A stretch of 64,000 nt of DNA from CAWFPR01 sp963817635 (GTDB lineage: Bacteria; Acidobacteriota; Vicinamibacteria; Vicinamibacterales; 2-12-FULL-66-21), in the NCBI GenBank assembly GCA_963817635.1, contig CAWFPR010000011.1, positions 45,423 through 109,422 on the forward strand, read 5' to 3'. The notes under the pieces were generated by a model. The model was not told where the DNA came from. It did no database searches and saw nothing but the letters and a program-made list of their open reading frames with translations. The translations under genes and the position numbers were made by a program. Shown here piece after piece: positions 20,263-29,503 of this stretch. Each line of letters opens with the position of its first letter. Position 1 is the stretch's first letter.

Positions 20263-21742
20263 GGCTCCTCCTGTGCCAGGCTGATCGTAATCAGCCGCTC
20301 CTCGGTCATTTCCCGCATGGCGTACTTCGGGCCTTCGCGTCCGATGCCGCTCTGCTTGACCCCCCCGAAGGGGATCAGGTCCACGCGGCTGCTGGACGAT
20401 TCGTTCAGGTGCACGACGCCGGCATGGATCCGGCGTGCGGCGGTCAGTGCGCGCGCCATGTCGCGCGTGAACAGTCCTGCGGCGATGCCGAAGGGGGTCG
20501 CGTTCACCCCATCGATCGCCTCGTCGAACGAGGCGAACGGCACGACCGACATCACGGGCGCGAAGATTTCCTCGCGCATGACCCGCATCGATCCCTGCAC
20601 GTCCACCAGGATGGTCGGCTGAAGCAGCGAACCCTCGCGCCCTCCACCGTGGATGACCCGCGCGCCGGCCGCCGTCGCCTCGCGGACCCACGCTTCGGCG
20701 CGCATGGCTTCCTGCTCGCTGATCATCGGCCCGACGTCGGTCTCGGGATCGTGGGGATCGCCGACCTTGAGCCTGCTGACCACGGCGACGAGGCGCTCGG
20801 TGAACGGACCAACGACCGCCTCCTGGACGAACAGCCGCTGCGTCGACGTGCACATCTGGCCGGCCCGCCGAAACGCCGACGCGGCGCACCGCGACGCAGC
20901 CCTGTCCAGATCGGCGTCCGCGCACACGATAGTCGCCGAGATGCTGCCGAGCTCGAGCGCGACGGGCCGGAGGCCGACCTGTTCCCGGATCCACCGGCCA
21001 GCCTGCGCGCCGCCGGTGAAGGAGAAAAACGCAATGTCGGGGTTGGCGACGAGCCAGGGGCCCAGTTCCTGGCCGGGCCCGTGAATCACGCTGACGTGCC
21101 CCGGCGGGCATCCCGCCTGGATCAGGAGCTCGAGCAGGAGGTTCGTGCTGAGCGGCGTCCTGGTGGCCGGCTTCACCACGACGGTGTTGCCGGCGCCGAG
21201 CGCGGGAGCGACCTTGTGCGCCACCATGTTGAGCGGCGAATTGAAGGAGGTGATCCCGCAAACGACCCCGCGCGGCACGCGGATGGTGAAGGCCATTCGC
21301 TGGGCCTGGCCTGGCGCGGCCTCTATCGGCACCATCTCCCCGGTAAGCCGCTTCGCCTCTTCGGCCGACACGGTGAACGTCTGGATGGCCCGCTTCACCT
21401 CGCGTGTCGCATCGGCGATCGGCATGCCCCCTTCGGCGGTGATGAGCGTCGCGAATTCCCGGGCGTTGCTCTCGAGCAGCGACGCCGTACGCGTCAGCAT
21501 CGTGTAGCGCTGGTGTGGGTCGAGGACGGTCTGTTCGAAGGACCGACGGGCCGCCGCGACCGCCTCGTCCACCTGCGCGTGGGAGGCGATGTCGACGAGT
21601 CCGATCGTCTCGCCCGAATACTTGTCGACGACGCGCCTGGTGCCGCCCGGCCCTCGGCCCAGTCCCCGCCGACGAACACGCGCGCGCGCCGCATTACGGG
21701 CGCGCCAGCCGGCGGAGCCGGCATGTTCGACTGGATGGACAT
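20259..21742 (-). CDS. NAD(P)-dependent aldehyde dehydrogenase (one frame slip)
   Basis: The family core is intact: cofactor Lys in NTVVVKPATRTPLS, the glycine motif SFTGGAQAGRW, general-base Glu in VALELGSISATIV and nucleophile Cys in FRRAGQMCTSTQRLFV. AGQxCxSxQR is typical of the branch containing GapN-like, lactaldehyde and phosphono/sulfo-aldehyde dehydrogenases. The usual LELGGK is LELGSI here. The N-terminus (RRARVFVGGDWAEGRA) joins the rest only with a slip near 21650. ATG 21742 is chosen; GTG 21748 is also possible. A CTAG repeat element lies between this gene and the MFS gene upstream in the operon. Confidence 0.85.
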
Positions 21743-21778
21743 AAGCACAGCGTGAATCGCACCCGGTGTCGTGACGTT

Positions 21779-21856
21779 CTAGCAGGCCGCTGAAAAATGC
21801 CGGCCTGTTCCATTTGCCATTTACCTTCAGGATGCCTTTTTCAGCCGTCCTGCTAG
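21779..21856. repeat. CTAG-bounded inverted-repeat element, copy A (inverted orientation)
   Basis: The 78-bp element begins CTAGCAGGCCGCTGAAAAA and ends TTTTTCAGCCGTCCTGCTAG, so its ends are near-perfect inverted repeats of about 20 bp. The interior contains CCATTTGCCATTTACC. It abuts the stop codon of the MFS gene (TAG 21859-21857), giving CTAGCTAG. Relative to copies B and C the sequence is reversed. No transposase lies near. Confidence 0.85.
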
Positions 21857-23146
21857 CTAGGGCGCCGATGGCTGGCGGGCCGCGGCCTCCGCGGCCGCCG
21901 ATTCGCCCGCCGCGTCGCGCGACCCCGATGGAAGCAGCGCAATCGCCACCGCCCCGATGGCCGCCAGGCCGCAGGCGACCCACAGCGCGCTGCCGTAGCC
22001 GCCCCAGACCATCCGCAGCCGCGCGATGAGATTGGGCGACCAGTATTGCGTGATCGTATCGCTCGGGACGATGGCCGACATCGCGCGACCCAGCGAGCGC
22101 AGTCCGAACACGTCGGCCGCCATCAGCGGGATCAGCATGTAGTCCGCCCCCATCGCGAACCCGAACACGACGCCGAACAGGTAGGCGTACTGCGGCGTCT
22201 GTGGCGTAATCAGGAACAGCAGCGGGATCGCGATGGCCACCTGCGCGTAGGTGACCACCATGACGATCTTGCGCGGCAAATGGTCGGCCATGAAGCCGAC
22301 CGCGATCCGCCCCCCGATCGCGGCGATGAGCGCCGCGAACGACGCCGTGCTCCAGATCTGGTTGCGGGCCGCCTGGTCGGTGAACCCCTGCTCTTCGAGC
22401 ACGAACTTCATCAGGAAGTTCACGCTCGCGATCGACCCTATCGAGGCGGCGCTGCCGACGAGCAGCAGCCAGAACGACGAGCGTTGCGACAGGCCGGCGA
22501 ACGTGAGCGGCTCGGCCGTATCGATGGCCGGCACCGGCGTGCGATCGTCTCCGTCCGGCTTCTGCCCGATGTCCTCCGGCCGGTCCTTCAGCACGAAGAG
22601 CGCCAGCGGCCACGCGAGCAGCAGCAGCAGACCCAGCACCTGGATCGCGTGGCGGTACGTCATCACCGTCACGAGCCACGGCGCCAGCTTGTTGCCGACG
22701 GCACCGGCGAGCGCCCCTCCGATATAGGCGATCCCCATCGCCCGGCCGCGCTTGCGGCGGTACCAGTTCGAAATGATGATCTGATGCGGAATCGGGCCCG
22801 ACAGCAGGTACCCGAGCATGTACACGCACCACGCCCCGTAGTACTCGAGCGTTGTCCCGTGCAGGTGTCCGAACCACTGGAACGCCAGGCACGTCAGGCC
22901 GGTGCCGGCGATGATGAGATATCGCGGCTTGAATCGGTGGGCGAGCAAGGGGCCGGCCCAGATCGTCAGCAGGATGGCGACGGGGGCGCCGAGCGTGACC
23001 GTCTGCTGCGTCCAGTGATGATCGTCGCGCAGGTAGTCGTAGAAGAACGCGATGTTGTAGTACGGCAGTCCGGACGCGAGGCCGAACGTAACGAAGCTCG
23101 CGGCGATGATCCACGGACCATAGAAGGGGCGGCGCGCGGGGGTCAC
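21857..23146 (-). CDS. MFS transporter (OxlT/monocarboxylate-like)
   Basis: GTG start at 23146 overlaps the lyase stop (GTGA). The 429-residue protein has about twelve hydrophobic segments starting WIIAASFVTFGLASGLPYYN. The MFS loop 2-3 signature is present in weak form (GPLLAHRFKPRYLIIAGTGL), and the equivalent loop in the second half reads IAVGFMADHLPRKIV. Position inside a CoA-transferase/lyase operon suggests uptake of the organic acid that the operon degrades. Oxalate/formate- and monocarboxylate-type carriers share this look. The C-terminal tail is Ala-rich. Confidence 0.82.
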   Translation of the reverse strand: MTPARRPFYGPWIIAASFVTFGLASGLPYYNIAFFYDYLRDDHHWTQQTVTLGAPVAILLTIWAGPLLAHRFKPRYLIIAGTGLTCLAFQWFGHLHGTTLEYYGAWCVYMLGYLLSGPIPHQIIISNWYRRKRGRAMGIAYIGGALAGAVGNKLAPWLVTVMTYRHAIQVLGLLLLLAWPLALFVLKDRPEDIGQKPDGDDRTPVPAIDTAEPLTFAGLSQRSSFWLLLVGSAASIGSIASVNFLMKFVLEEQGFTDQAARNQIWSTASFAALIAAIGGRIAVGFMADHLPRKIVMVVTYAQVAIAIPLLFLITPQTPQYAYLFGVVFGFAMGADYMLIPLMAADVFGLRSLGRAMSAIVPSDTITQYWSPNLIARLRMVWGGYGSALWVACGLAAIGAVAIALLPSGSRDAAGESAAAEAAARQPSAP

Positions 23147-23929
23147 CTGTGCACTTCCTCGACCTGTTCCTCGACCAGCGCCGGGCCGTCGTACGTGACC
23201 GGGATGCGGACGCGCATCGGGCGCTCGCGTGCGTACTCCTCCATGACGTGGGCCGCCAGTCCGGCCGTGCGTCCGACGATGAAGATCATCCGGGCCGCCA
23301 CTGGCGGATAGCCGAGAATCGTGCAGGACGCCGGCGATGGCGCCGTCGACATTGACTGGAAGCGGCTTGATCGTCTGGGCCACCGCGGCTTCGAGTGCGC
23401 GGACGAACGCGATGCCGGGACCGGCTTTCCCGTACCGGTCGGCGATGGCGAACAGCGCGGTCGTCCTGGGATCCTCGGTGTAGATCCGGTGGCCGAGGCC
23501 GGGAAGGCGGCGGCCGGCCTGCCGCGCCTCGACAGCCGTCGCGAGGGCGACATCGGCGATGGATCGTCCTTCGCGGCTCGCGCGCGCCAGGGCGTCGGCG
23601 ATGATCTGCATGAGGAGCATGCCGGCGCCGGCGTGCGCGTCGCCGATTGCGAGGACGCCGGCCGCCACGGCCGCTTCGGGCGCCTGTCGATTCCCGGTGG
23701 CTGCCATACGCGCGGTCGCGGCGCTGGGGGCGCCGGCCCCGTGGTCCGCAATCGCAATCAGCATGGCTTCGATCAGGTGGCGCTCGCCTTCATCGGGCAT
23801 CCGCCCGCCGAGGAGCAGGCCCACGACCTGCCCGTAGGAGCCGCGATGCATCAGCGAGACGAGATCGTGGCCGCGAACGATGATGCGACTCCCATCCACG
23901 TTGGTGATTGCGCTTCGCCAGGTCTCCAC
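23143..23929 (-). CDS. Short citrate-synthase-like lyase (citryl-CoA lyase type; one frame slip)
   Basis: GTG start at 23929 with AGGAGG four bases upstream; that site overlaps the preceding stop codon. About 261 residues, matching stand-alone citryl-CoA lyases rather than full citrate synthase (about 430). The catalytic residues align: His in IGDAHAGAGMLL, His in LPGLGHRIYTEDPRTTALF and Asp in LPVNVDGAIAGVLHD. A slip near 23310 (extra T in GATTCTC) separates the last 60 residues, which continue LGYPPVAARMIFIVGRTAGL. It lies directly after a CaiB-type CoA-transferase, consistent with cleavage of a CoA thioester of a citrate-like acid. Confidence 0.78.
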
Positions 23930-23937
23930 GGTGCCTC

Positions 23938-25116
23938 CTAGATGACTCCGACCGCCGAGAGGTGCTGCAGCTCGCCGCAGGAGACGCCGAGCTCTTCGTA
24001 CACGGCCCGGTTGTCCTGCCCGAGCGCCCCGCCCGCCCACTGGATGCGTCCCGGCGTGGCCGAGAGCCGCGGAACGACCGCGTGCATCCTGACCGATCCG
24101 CCGTTGTCCGGCACGTCCACGGTGAGTTGCCGGGTCCGCCAGTGGGGATCCCGCTCGATGTCCGCCATGGTATTGACGGGTCCGGCCGTCAGCTTGTGTG
24201 CGTCGATGATCGCGAGGTTCTCTTCGAGCGTCCGCTGGCCGATCGCCTGGCACACCGCCGAGTCGAGTTCGAGCCCGTGCTTCACGCGCGCTTCATTGGT
24301 CGCGAACCGCGGGTCGTCGAGCATGGCGACCAGCCCGTACGCGCGCAGGAAGCGTTCGGCCATCTTCGGCGTCGATCCGCTGACCGCGATCCAGCCGCCG
24401 TCCAGCGTGCGGTAGCACCCGCGCGGTCCGGCGTTCTTCGATCGGCTCCCGTTGCGCGACCGCGTCGTCCCCAGCGCGGCGTACTCGGCCGGCAGCGGGC
24501 CGAGCAGCGAGAACAGCGATTCGAAGAGCGAGACGTCGACGACCTGCCCGTGGCCGCCGCGCGCGTCCCGGTGATACAGCGCGAACATCGTCGCGTTGAC
24601 GGCGTACAGCGCCGACGTCGTGTCGGCGAGCGGAAAACTCGGGACGATGGGCGCGCCGTCCGGTTCGCCGTTCATCGCGGCGAAACCGCTGGCCGCCTCG
24701 ATCAGCGTGCCGAGCCCGGGTCGCATCGCTCCCGGCCCGCTCTGGCCCCAGCCGGAGATGCGCAGCACGACCAGCCCCGGATGCCGCGCGTGCAGGACCG
24801 CCGGATCGAGCCCCATCCGTTCCAGCGTGCCGGGGACGAACGATTCCATCAGCACGTCGAACTGCGGCAGCACGCGGAGGAGCAGCTCGCGCCCCTGCTG
24901 CGACTTGAGGTCCAGCGTGATGAAGCGCTTGTTCCTGGCGTAGACCTTCCACCAGAACGGGTGCCCGGCCGTGGTCCACTGGCGCAACGGGTCGCCGGTG
25001 CCCGGCTGCTCCAGCTTGATGACGTCTGCCCCGAAATCCGCGAACAGCATCCCCGCGACACCGCCCGCAACCATGCGGGACAGGTCGAGGATCCGGATGC
25101 CGCCAAGCGCACTCAC
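23938..25116 (-). CDS. CaiB/BaiF family (class III) CoA-transferase 1
   Basis: GTG start at 25116. The 392-residue product begins GGIRILDLSRMVAGGVAGML and has the family segments YARNKRFITLDLKSQQGREL, ESFVPGTLERMGL and LRISGWGQSGPG. The catalytic Asp is expected near NATMFALYHRDARGGHGQVV and DVSLFESLF. It transfers CoA between carboxylic acids. It is the first gene of the operon running to the ThDP enzyme. It is a close paralogue of the gene at 27268-28449, and the two share the final GVI plus TAG. A candidate GntR operator lies 53 bp upstream. Confidence 0.9.
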   Translation of the reverse strand: MSALGGIRILDLSRMVAGGVAGMLFADFGADVIKLEQPGTGDPLRQWTTAGHPFWWKVYARNKRFITLDLKSQQGRELLLRVLPQFDVLMESFVPGTLERMGLDPAVLHARHPGLVVLRISGWGQSGPGAMRPGLGTLIEAASGFAAMNGEPDGAPIVPSFPLADTTSALYAVNATMFALYHRDARGGHGQVVDVSLFESLFSLLGPLPAEYAALGTTRSRNGSRSKNAGPRGCYRTLDGGWIAVSGSTPKMAERFLRAYGLVAMLDDPRFATNEARVKHGLELDSAVCQAIGQRTLEENLAIIDAHKLTAGPVNTMADIERDPHWRTRQLTVDVPDNGGSVRMHAVVPRLSATPGRIQWAGGALGQDNRAVYEELGVSCGELQHLSAVGVI

Positions 25117-25168
25117 GTCTCTGCTCTCCTCACGTCCGCGGGGTAACGCCGCCGATCGTACACTTGTT

Positions 25169-25180
25169 CTGTCAATAATA
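25169..25180. promoter_or_regulatory. Candidate GntR operator (CTGTCAATAATA) before CoA-transferase 1 operon
   Basis: CTGTCAATAATA matches nine of twelve positions of the site at 29326-29337 (TTGTCAATACAA). On the minus strand it contains TTGACA at 25175-25170, 54 bp before the start codon. No good -10 lies 16-18 bp beyond; TACGAT is only 9-11 bp away. Confidence 0.4.
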
Positions 25181-25248
25181 CCAGTTGGGAGTTCTGCATA
25201 CGGCAGTCGCGACGCGCCGGTGCGTCCGCGCTCCGGATCGTTCGCGGT

Positions 25249-26332
25249 TCACACCGCCGGACGCCGCACCACGACGACGCCCCAGGGCCCCCGGCCGACG
25301 GGAATCTTCGTGGTGACGCGCCGCGTGTCGAGGTCGATCACCGACACGTCGTTCGACGGACCGTTCGCCGTGTACAGCGTCCGCGCGTCCGGGGCGAGAG
25401 CGATTCCCCACGGGCGTTCGCCGGCCTCAATCGAGCCGACGACCCGGTTGGATGGACGTGTCGACGACGAGCACCTGCCGGCTGCGGCCCGTACTCACGT
25501 AGAGCCGCAGGCCGTCGGGCGACATCACCGTGCCCATGGGGCGCATGCCTTTCCCGAGGTCGATCGTCTCGATGGGGCGCAGCCGGCCGACGTCGATCAC
25601 GGTCAGGCTCGCGCCGTTCTCCGAGGGCACGTACGCGCGCGAACCGTCGGGAAGGAACGCCACCGAACGCGGCCGCGGCCCGACGGCGACCGACGTCACG
25701 ACCGTCCGCGCCGCCAGGTCCAGCACGAACACGGCACCATCCTGCTCCGACGTCACCCAGACCCGCCCGCCGCCTGGTTCGACCGACACGCCTTCCGGTT
25801 CACCACCGACCGGGTAGGTGTGCGACACAGCGCCGGTCGCGACGTCCAGCACGCTTGCCGTGGCGGCGTCCTCGTTCGCGATGAACACGCGCGTCCCGTC
25901 CGGGCTCACGGCGACCTGCTCGGGGTCCGGGCCGCTCGGCAGCACCTGTACGAGCCGGCCCTGCCGCAGATCGATCACGCCGATGCCGTCAGCCGCGCGA
26001 TCGGGCGGCGGCAGCGATTGTTCGTCCACGCCTGGTCCGGCCGCCGGTGACCCGCTCAGCGTCACGTACAGATAACGGCCATCCGGACTCGCCACGAGCC
26101 CACGCGGGCGCTTGCCGAGCGGGATCGTGGCCACCGGCGCGAGAGTGGCGGCATCGATGACCGTCAGATCGCCGGACGTTTCATTGGTGACGTAGATGCC
26201 CAGCTCCGGCATGCGATAGGGCGGCGCCCCGTGACGTGCCGGGGACGTGTCGGAGCGGCCGCACGCCATCACCGGAAGACACAGCGAGATCGCGAGGAAC
26301 GGGAGCAGCCTTCGAATCGGAGTGTGTCGCAT
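25249..26332 (-). CDS. YVTN-family beta-propeller lipoprotein, paralogue 2 (one frame slip)
   Basis: A lipobox (LCLPVMAC) precedes propeller repeats such as IYVTNETSGDLTVIDAATL, VFIANEDAATASVLDVATG and AYVPSENGASLTVIDVGRL. The frame slips near 25447. The correct frame continues NRVVGSIEAGERPWGIALAP, LYTANGPSNDVSVIDLDTRR and ends RGPWGVVVVRRPAV at 25249. Overall layout matches the propeller at 12199-13251 closely, including the GVDE(S/Q)(T/S)LPPPDR insert, so these are paralogues. A role in electron transfer or quinoprotein partnering is possible but unsupported. Confidence 0.83.
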
Positions 26333-26457
26333 GCGCTTTGTCCCGGCCAGCGGATTTTATACCCGGCAGGCGCCATCATGGTCCCGGTTGCCCCCTCATG
26401 TTACGGAGCGGAACCGTTACCTTCGCCGGCGCGCCCCGGATTGGGCGATGATGGTCC

Positions 26458-27138
26458 ATGGCGGAAATGGCTCAGCCGCGGTGGACCGCGGTAGACAACT
26501 ACTTCCTCGAGACTCTACTCCCCGCAGACCCGCTGCTCGACGACATCCTGCGCCGCAGCGAAGCGGCGGGGCTTCCTTCCATCAGTGTGACGCCGCCCCA
26601 GGGCAAACTGCTTCACCTGCTGGGGTCGTCCGCCCGGAACATCCTGGAGATCGGAACGCTCGGGGGTTACAGCACGGTGTGGCTCGGGCGCGCGCTGCCG
26701 CCGGGCGGCCGCATGATCACCATCGAGTTCGAGCCGCGTCACGCAGCGGTGGCGCGCGAGACGCTTCGGCTCGCCGGTCTGGAGGATGTCGTCAATCTGC
26801 GGGTCGGCGCGGCACTCGACATCCTGCCGGGGATTGCCGCGGAGCCCGGGCCCGTCTTCGAGTTCATCTTCGTGGACGCGGACAAGCCCAGTGCGCCGGC
26901 GTACTTCGACTGGGCCGTCAGACTGTCGCGCCCGGGCGGCCTCATCGTCGTCGACAACGTCGTCCGCAATGGCGCGCTGGCCGACCCGGCGAACGAGGAT
27001 CCGCGGGTCGTTGGCATGCGGCGGCTGGTCGAGCAGGTCGCCCGCGACACCCGGGTCGCCGCGACCGGCATTCAGACCGTCGGCGCCAAGGGGCACGACG
27101 GCTTCGTCATCGCCCGCGTGCTCCCGCAGGCAGGGTAG
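26458..27138 (+). CDS. O-methyltransferase, caffeoyl-CoA/catechol type
   Basis: The 226-residue product has the Methyltransf_3 layout: SAM motif I ILEIGTLGGYSTVWLGRALP, acidic TIEFEPRHAAVARETL, the metal-site Asp in FEFIFVDADKPSAPAYFDWA and VDNVVRNG. These keep the divalent-metal ligands (D, D, N) of catechol/caffeoyl-CoA O-methyltransferases. It may methylate a phenolic or other small-molecule hydroxyl. It is divergent from the YVTN gene and convergent with CoA-transferase 2, separated from the latter by repeat element B. Confidence 0.88.
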   Translation: MAEMAQPRWTAVDNYFLETLLPADPLLDDILRRSEAAGLPSISVTPPQGKLLHLLGSSARNILEIGTLGGYSTVWLGRALPPGGRMITIEFEPRHAAVARETLRLAGLEDVVNLRVGAALDILPGIAAEPGPVFEFIFVDADKPSAPAYFDWAVRLSRPGGLIVVDNVVRNGALADPANEDPRVVGMRRLVEQVARDTRVAATGIQTVGAKGHDGFVIARVLPQAG

Positions 27139-27143
27139 CGCCA

Positions 27144-27271
27144 CCAGCAGGACGGCTGAAAAAAGCATCCTGATGGTAAATGGCAAATGGAAAATGGAAG
27201 AACACGGTTCTGTTTTCCATTTACCTTTTCCCATATTCCATCAGGCCGGCATTTTTCAGCCGTCCTGCTAG
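27144..27271. repeat. CTAG-bounded inverted-repeat element, copy B
   Basis: The 128-bp element begins CCAGCAGGACGGCTGAAAAAA (CTAG degenerated to CCAG) and ends ATTTTTCAGCCGTCCTGCTAG. The outer 20 bp pair almost perfectly. An inner inverted repeat (GGTAAATGG...CCATTTACC) is also present, so the RNA could form a two-tier hairpin with T/A-runs on either strand. The right-hand CTAG contains the stop codon of CoA-transferase 2 (27270-27268). It separates convergent genes and could act as a bidirectional terminator. Confidence 0.88.
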
Positions 27272-28449
27272 ATGACGCCGGCCTCGGCCAGCCGGCGCAT
27301 GTCGTCACAGCTGATGCCGAGTTCGCGTCCGTAGATTTCGGCGTTGTGCGCCCCAGGCGCGCCGCCGGGCCACTCGACGAGGCCGGGCGTCGCGGAGAGT
27401 CGCGGACACACGTTCTGCATCCGCACGCCGCTCGAGCCGTCCGGAACGAGGGTCGTCAGGTTCCGCGCCCGCCAGTGGGGATCCTGCTCGATCTCGGCGA
27501 TGGTCCCGACGGGAACGGCCGCCAGCGCGTGCGCGTCGATGATCTCGCGGTTTTCGGCGAGCGTCTTCGACCCGATCGCCGCGGCGACGATGGCGTCGAA
27601 CGCGGCGGCATGCGTGAGGCGCGCTTCGTGTGTGGCAAACCGCGGGTCCCGCAGCCAGCCGGCGAGGTCGTAGGCGTGGAAGAGCCGCTCTGCCAGCTCC
27701 GTCGTGGAGGCGCTGACGGCAATCCACGCGCCGTCGCGGGTCGCGAAGCAGCCGCGCGGGCCTCGGTCGATCGACTGGCTGCCGGTGCGATCGCGCAGCC
27801 GGCCAAGCGCCGCGTACTCCGCCGGCAGCGGGCCCAGCAGCGAGAACAGCGACTCGAACAGCGAAATGTCGATCACCTGCCCTGTGCCTCCGCACACGTC
27901 GCGGTTGTAGAGCGCGTACATGATGCCGTTGACCGCGTAGAGCGCCGAGGTCATGTCGGCGAGCGGAAAACTCGGCAGGATGGGCGGACCGTCCGGCGCA
28001 CCGTTCATGGCGGCGAAGCCGCTCGATGCCTCCACGAGCGTCCCGAACCCGGGGCGTTGCGCGTCCGATCCCGTCTGGCCCCATCCTGAGATGCGGACCA
28101 GCAGGAGGCGCGGGTTGCGGGGGCGGAGTACGTCCCACCCGAGCCCGAGCCGTTCGAGCGTGCCCGGCACGAACGACTCCATCACGACGTCGAACCGGGG
28201 AACGAGGCGGAGGAACAGCGCGATACCCTCGGGTGTCTTGAGGTTCAGCGTCACGTACCGCTTGTTCCGCGCGTAGACCTTCCACCACAGCGGCAGGCCG
28301 TCCGCGGTCCACTGCCGCAGCGGGTCTCCTGCGCCGGGCTCTTCGACCTTGACGAGATCGGCGCCGAAATCCGCCAGGAGCATGCCGGCCACGCCGCCCG
28401 CGATCATGCGGGAGATGTCGAGGACTCTGACACCCTCAAGAGGTCTCAA
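27268..28449 (-). CDS. CaiB/BaiF family (class III) CoA-transferase 2
   Basis: A TTG start at 28449 is favoured by GGGAG eight bases upstream and by the N-terminus MRPLEGVRVLDISRMIAGGV. The 393-residue product is a close paralogue of CoA-transferase 1, with YARNKRYVTLNLKTPEGIAL, ESFVPGTLERLGL and VRISGWGQTGSD. Its start is only 27 bp from the divergent GntR gene, so the two may share a control region. No partner gene follows, because element B sits at its stop codon. Duplication may have produced enzymes for a different CoA donor or acceptor. Confidence 0.88.
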   Translation of the reverse strand: MRPLEGVRVLDISRMIAGGVAGMLLADFGADLVKVEEPGAGDPLRQWTADGLPLWWKVYARNKRYVTLNLKTPEGIALFLRLVPRFDVVMESFVPGTLERLGLGWDVLRPRNPRLLLVRISGWGQTGSDAQRPGFGTLVEASSGFAAMNGAPDGPPILPSFPLADMTSALYAVNGIMYALYNRDVCGGTGQVIDISLFESLFSLLGPLPAEYAALGRLRDRTGSQSIDRGPRGCFATRDGAWIAVSASTTELAERLFHAYDLAGWLRDPRFATHEARLTHAAAFDAIVAAAIGSKTLAENREIIDAHALAAVPVGTIAEIEQDPHWRARNLTTLVPDGSSGVRMQNVCPRLSATPGLVEWPGGAPGAHNAEIYGRELGISCDDMRRLAEAGVI

Positions 28450-28476
28450 TGATATGCTCCCAAGTGGAACATCTCC

Positions 28477-29286
28477 GTGCGATCAGAAACATCAGACGGC
28501 GAACGCGCCCCGCTCACACGAGAATCCGGCCTGCCGCTGTACCAGCAGATCCAGCACCTTCTGCGTCATCGCATTGCCACGGGCGTCTATCCTCCCGGCA
28601 CGAAGATCCCGTCGGAGAACGAACTCTGCCGCGAGCTGGCGGTCAGCCGTGTGACCGTTCGCGAGGCCCTGCGCGAACTCGTGCAGGCCGACATGCTCGT
28701 GAAAGTGCAGGGCAAGGGCGCGTTCGTTGCCGAGACGCAGGCGCGTCTCGCCAGGGTGAAATACACCGGGTTCCTCGAAGACCTGCAGGAGCGTGTGCTC
28801 AAGCTCAAGGTGGTGAACCTGATCATCCGGAAAATGGTCGCCGCTCCGGACATCTGCGCCGCGCTCGGCCTCGAGCCGGGCAGCGAGATCACCAGGATCA
28901 GCCGGCTGCGGCACATCGACGAGGAACCGTTCTCGTTCACCCTCAACTACCTTCCGGTGGACATCGGCAAGCGCATCCGCGCCAAGGACCTGTACGCCGT
29001 TCCGCTGCTGCGGATAATCCAGACCGAGCTGCGGATCCCGATCGTCCGCGCCCACGAGACCATCGACGCGCTCCCCGCCGATCCCGAGGTGGCGCAGAAG
29101 CTCGGTATCCCCGTGCTGTACCCGGTGATGCACATGAAACGGATCATGTTCACGGCCGGCGATCGCCCGTTCGAGATCGTCGAGACCTACTACCGCGCGG
29201 ACAAGTATCACTATTCCGTCAACCTCGTCCGCCTGAAGCGAAAAGGCAAGTGGACGTGGAAGACGGAGGTCGAGACTTCCGCCTAG
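28477..29286 (+). CDS. GntR-family transcriptional regulator, HutC subfamily (UTRA domain)
   Basis: GTG start at 28477. The N-terminal winged helix-turn-helix is typical: GLPLYQQIQHLLRHRIATGV, YPPGTKIPSENELCRELAVS and RVTVREALRELVQADMLVKV with GKGAFVAE. Residues about 100-250 form a UTRA-type ligand domain (EITRISRLRHIDEEPFSF, FEIVETYYRADKYHYSVNL). HutC-type regulators usually bind TTGT-N4-ACAA-like dyads; such a site lies 40 bp beyond this gene and near two other units of the region. It probably senses the substrate or an intermediate of the CoA-transferase pathway. Confidence 0.9.
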   Translation: MRSETSDGERAPLTRESGLPLYQQIQHLLRHRIATGVYPPGTKIPSENELCRELAVSRVTVREALRELVQADMLVKVQGKGAFVAETQARLARVKYTGFLEDLQERVLKLKVVNLIIRKMVAAPDICAALGLEPGSEITRISRLRHIDEEPFSFTLNYLPVDIGKRIRAKDLYAVPLLRIIQTELRIPIVRAHETIDALPADPEVAQKLGIPVLYPVMHMKRIMFTAGDRPFEIVETYYRADKYHYSVNLVRLKRKGKWTWKTEVETSA

Positions 29287-29303
29287 TCCTCCGGCGCGCC
29301 TCC

Positions 29304-29337
29304 ACTATCGCGACAACTCGTGTTGTTGTCAATACAA
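29304..29337 (-). promoter_or_regulatory. HutC-type operator dyad with a possible leftward promoter
   Basis: TTGTCAATACAA (29326-29337) is a perfect TTGT-N4-ACAA dyad. On the minus strand it contains TTGACA (29332-29327), and after 17 bp GATAGT (29309-29304). A second dyad ACAAC-TCGT-GTTGT fills the spacer, as in the TonB receptor 2 promoter. Transcription from it would run antisense through gntR towards CoA-transferase 2. Confidence 0.5.
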
Positions 29338-29503
29338 GAGGACATCTTTGCCCGTCCACTGCCCGCCACCGGGTCGGCAGGACCGACGCCCGGAAGACCC
29401 CGGGCCCTCGGGGTCCGCCAGTCCGTCCGGTGCGCCGCCGCGTGGCGATCCACCGCATGGCACCGTCGTTTTCCGTAGAGATTTGAACGCGCGCGCCCCC
29501 GGT

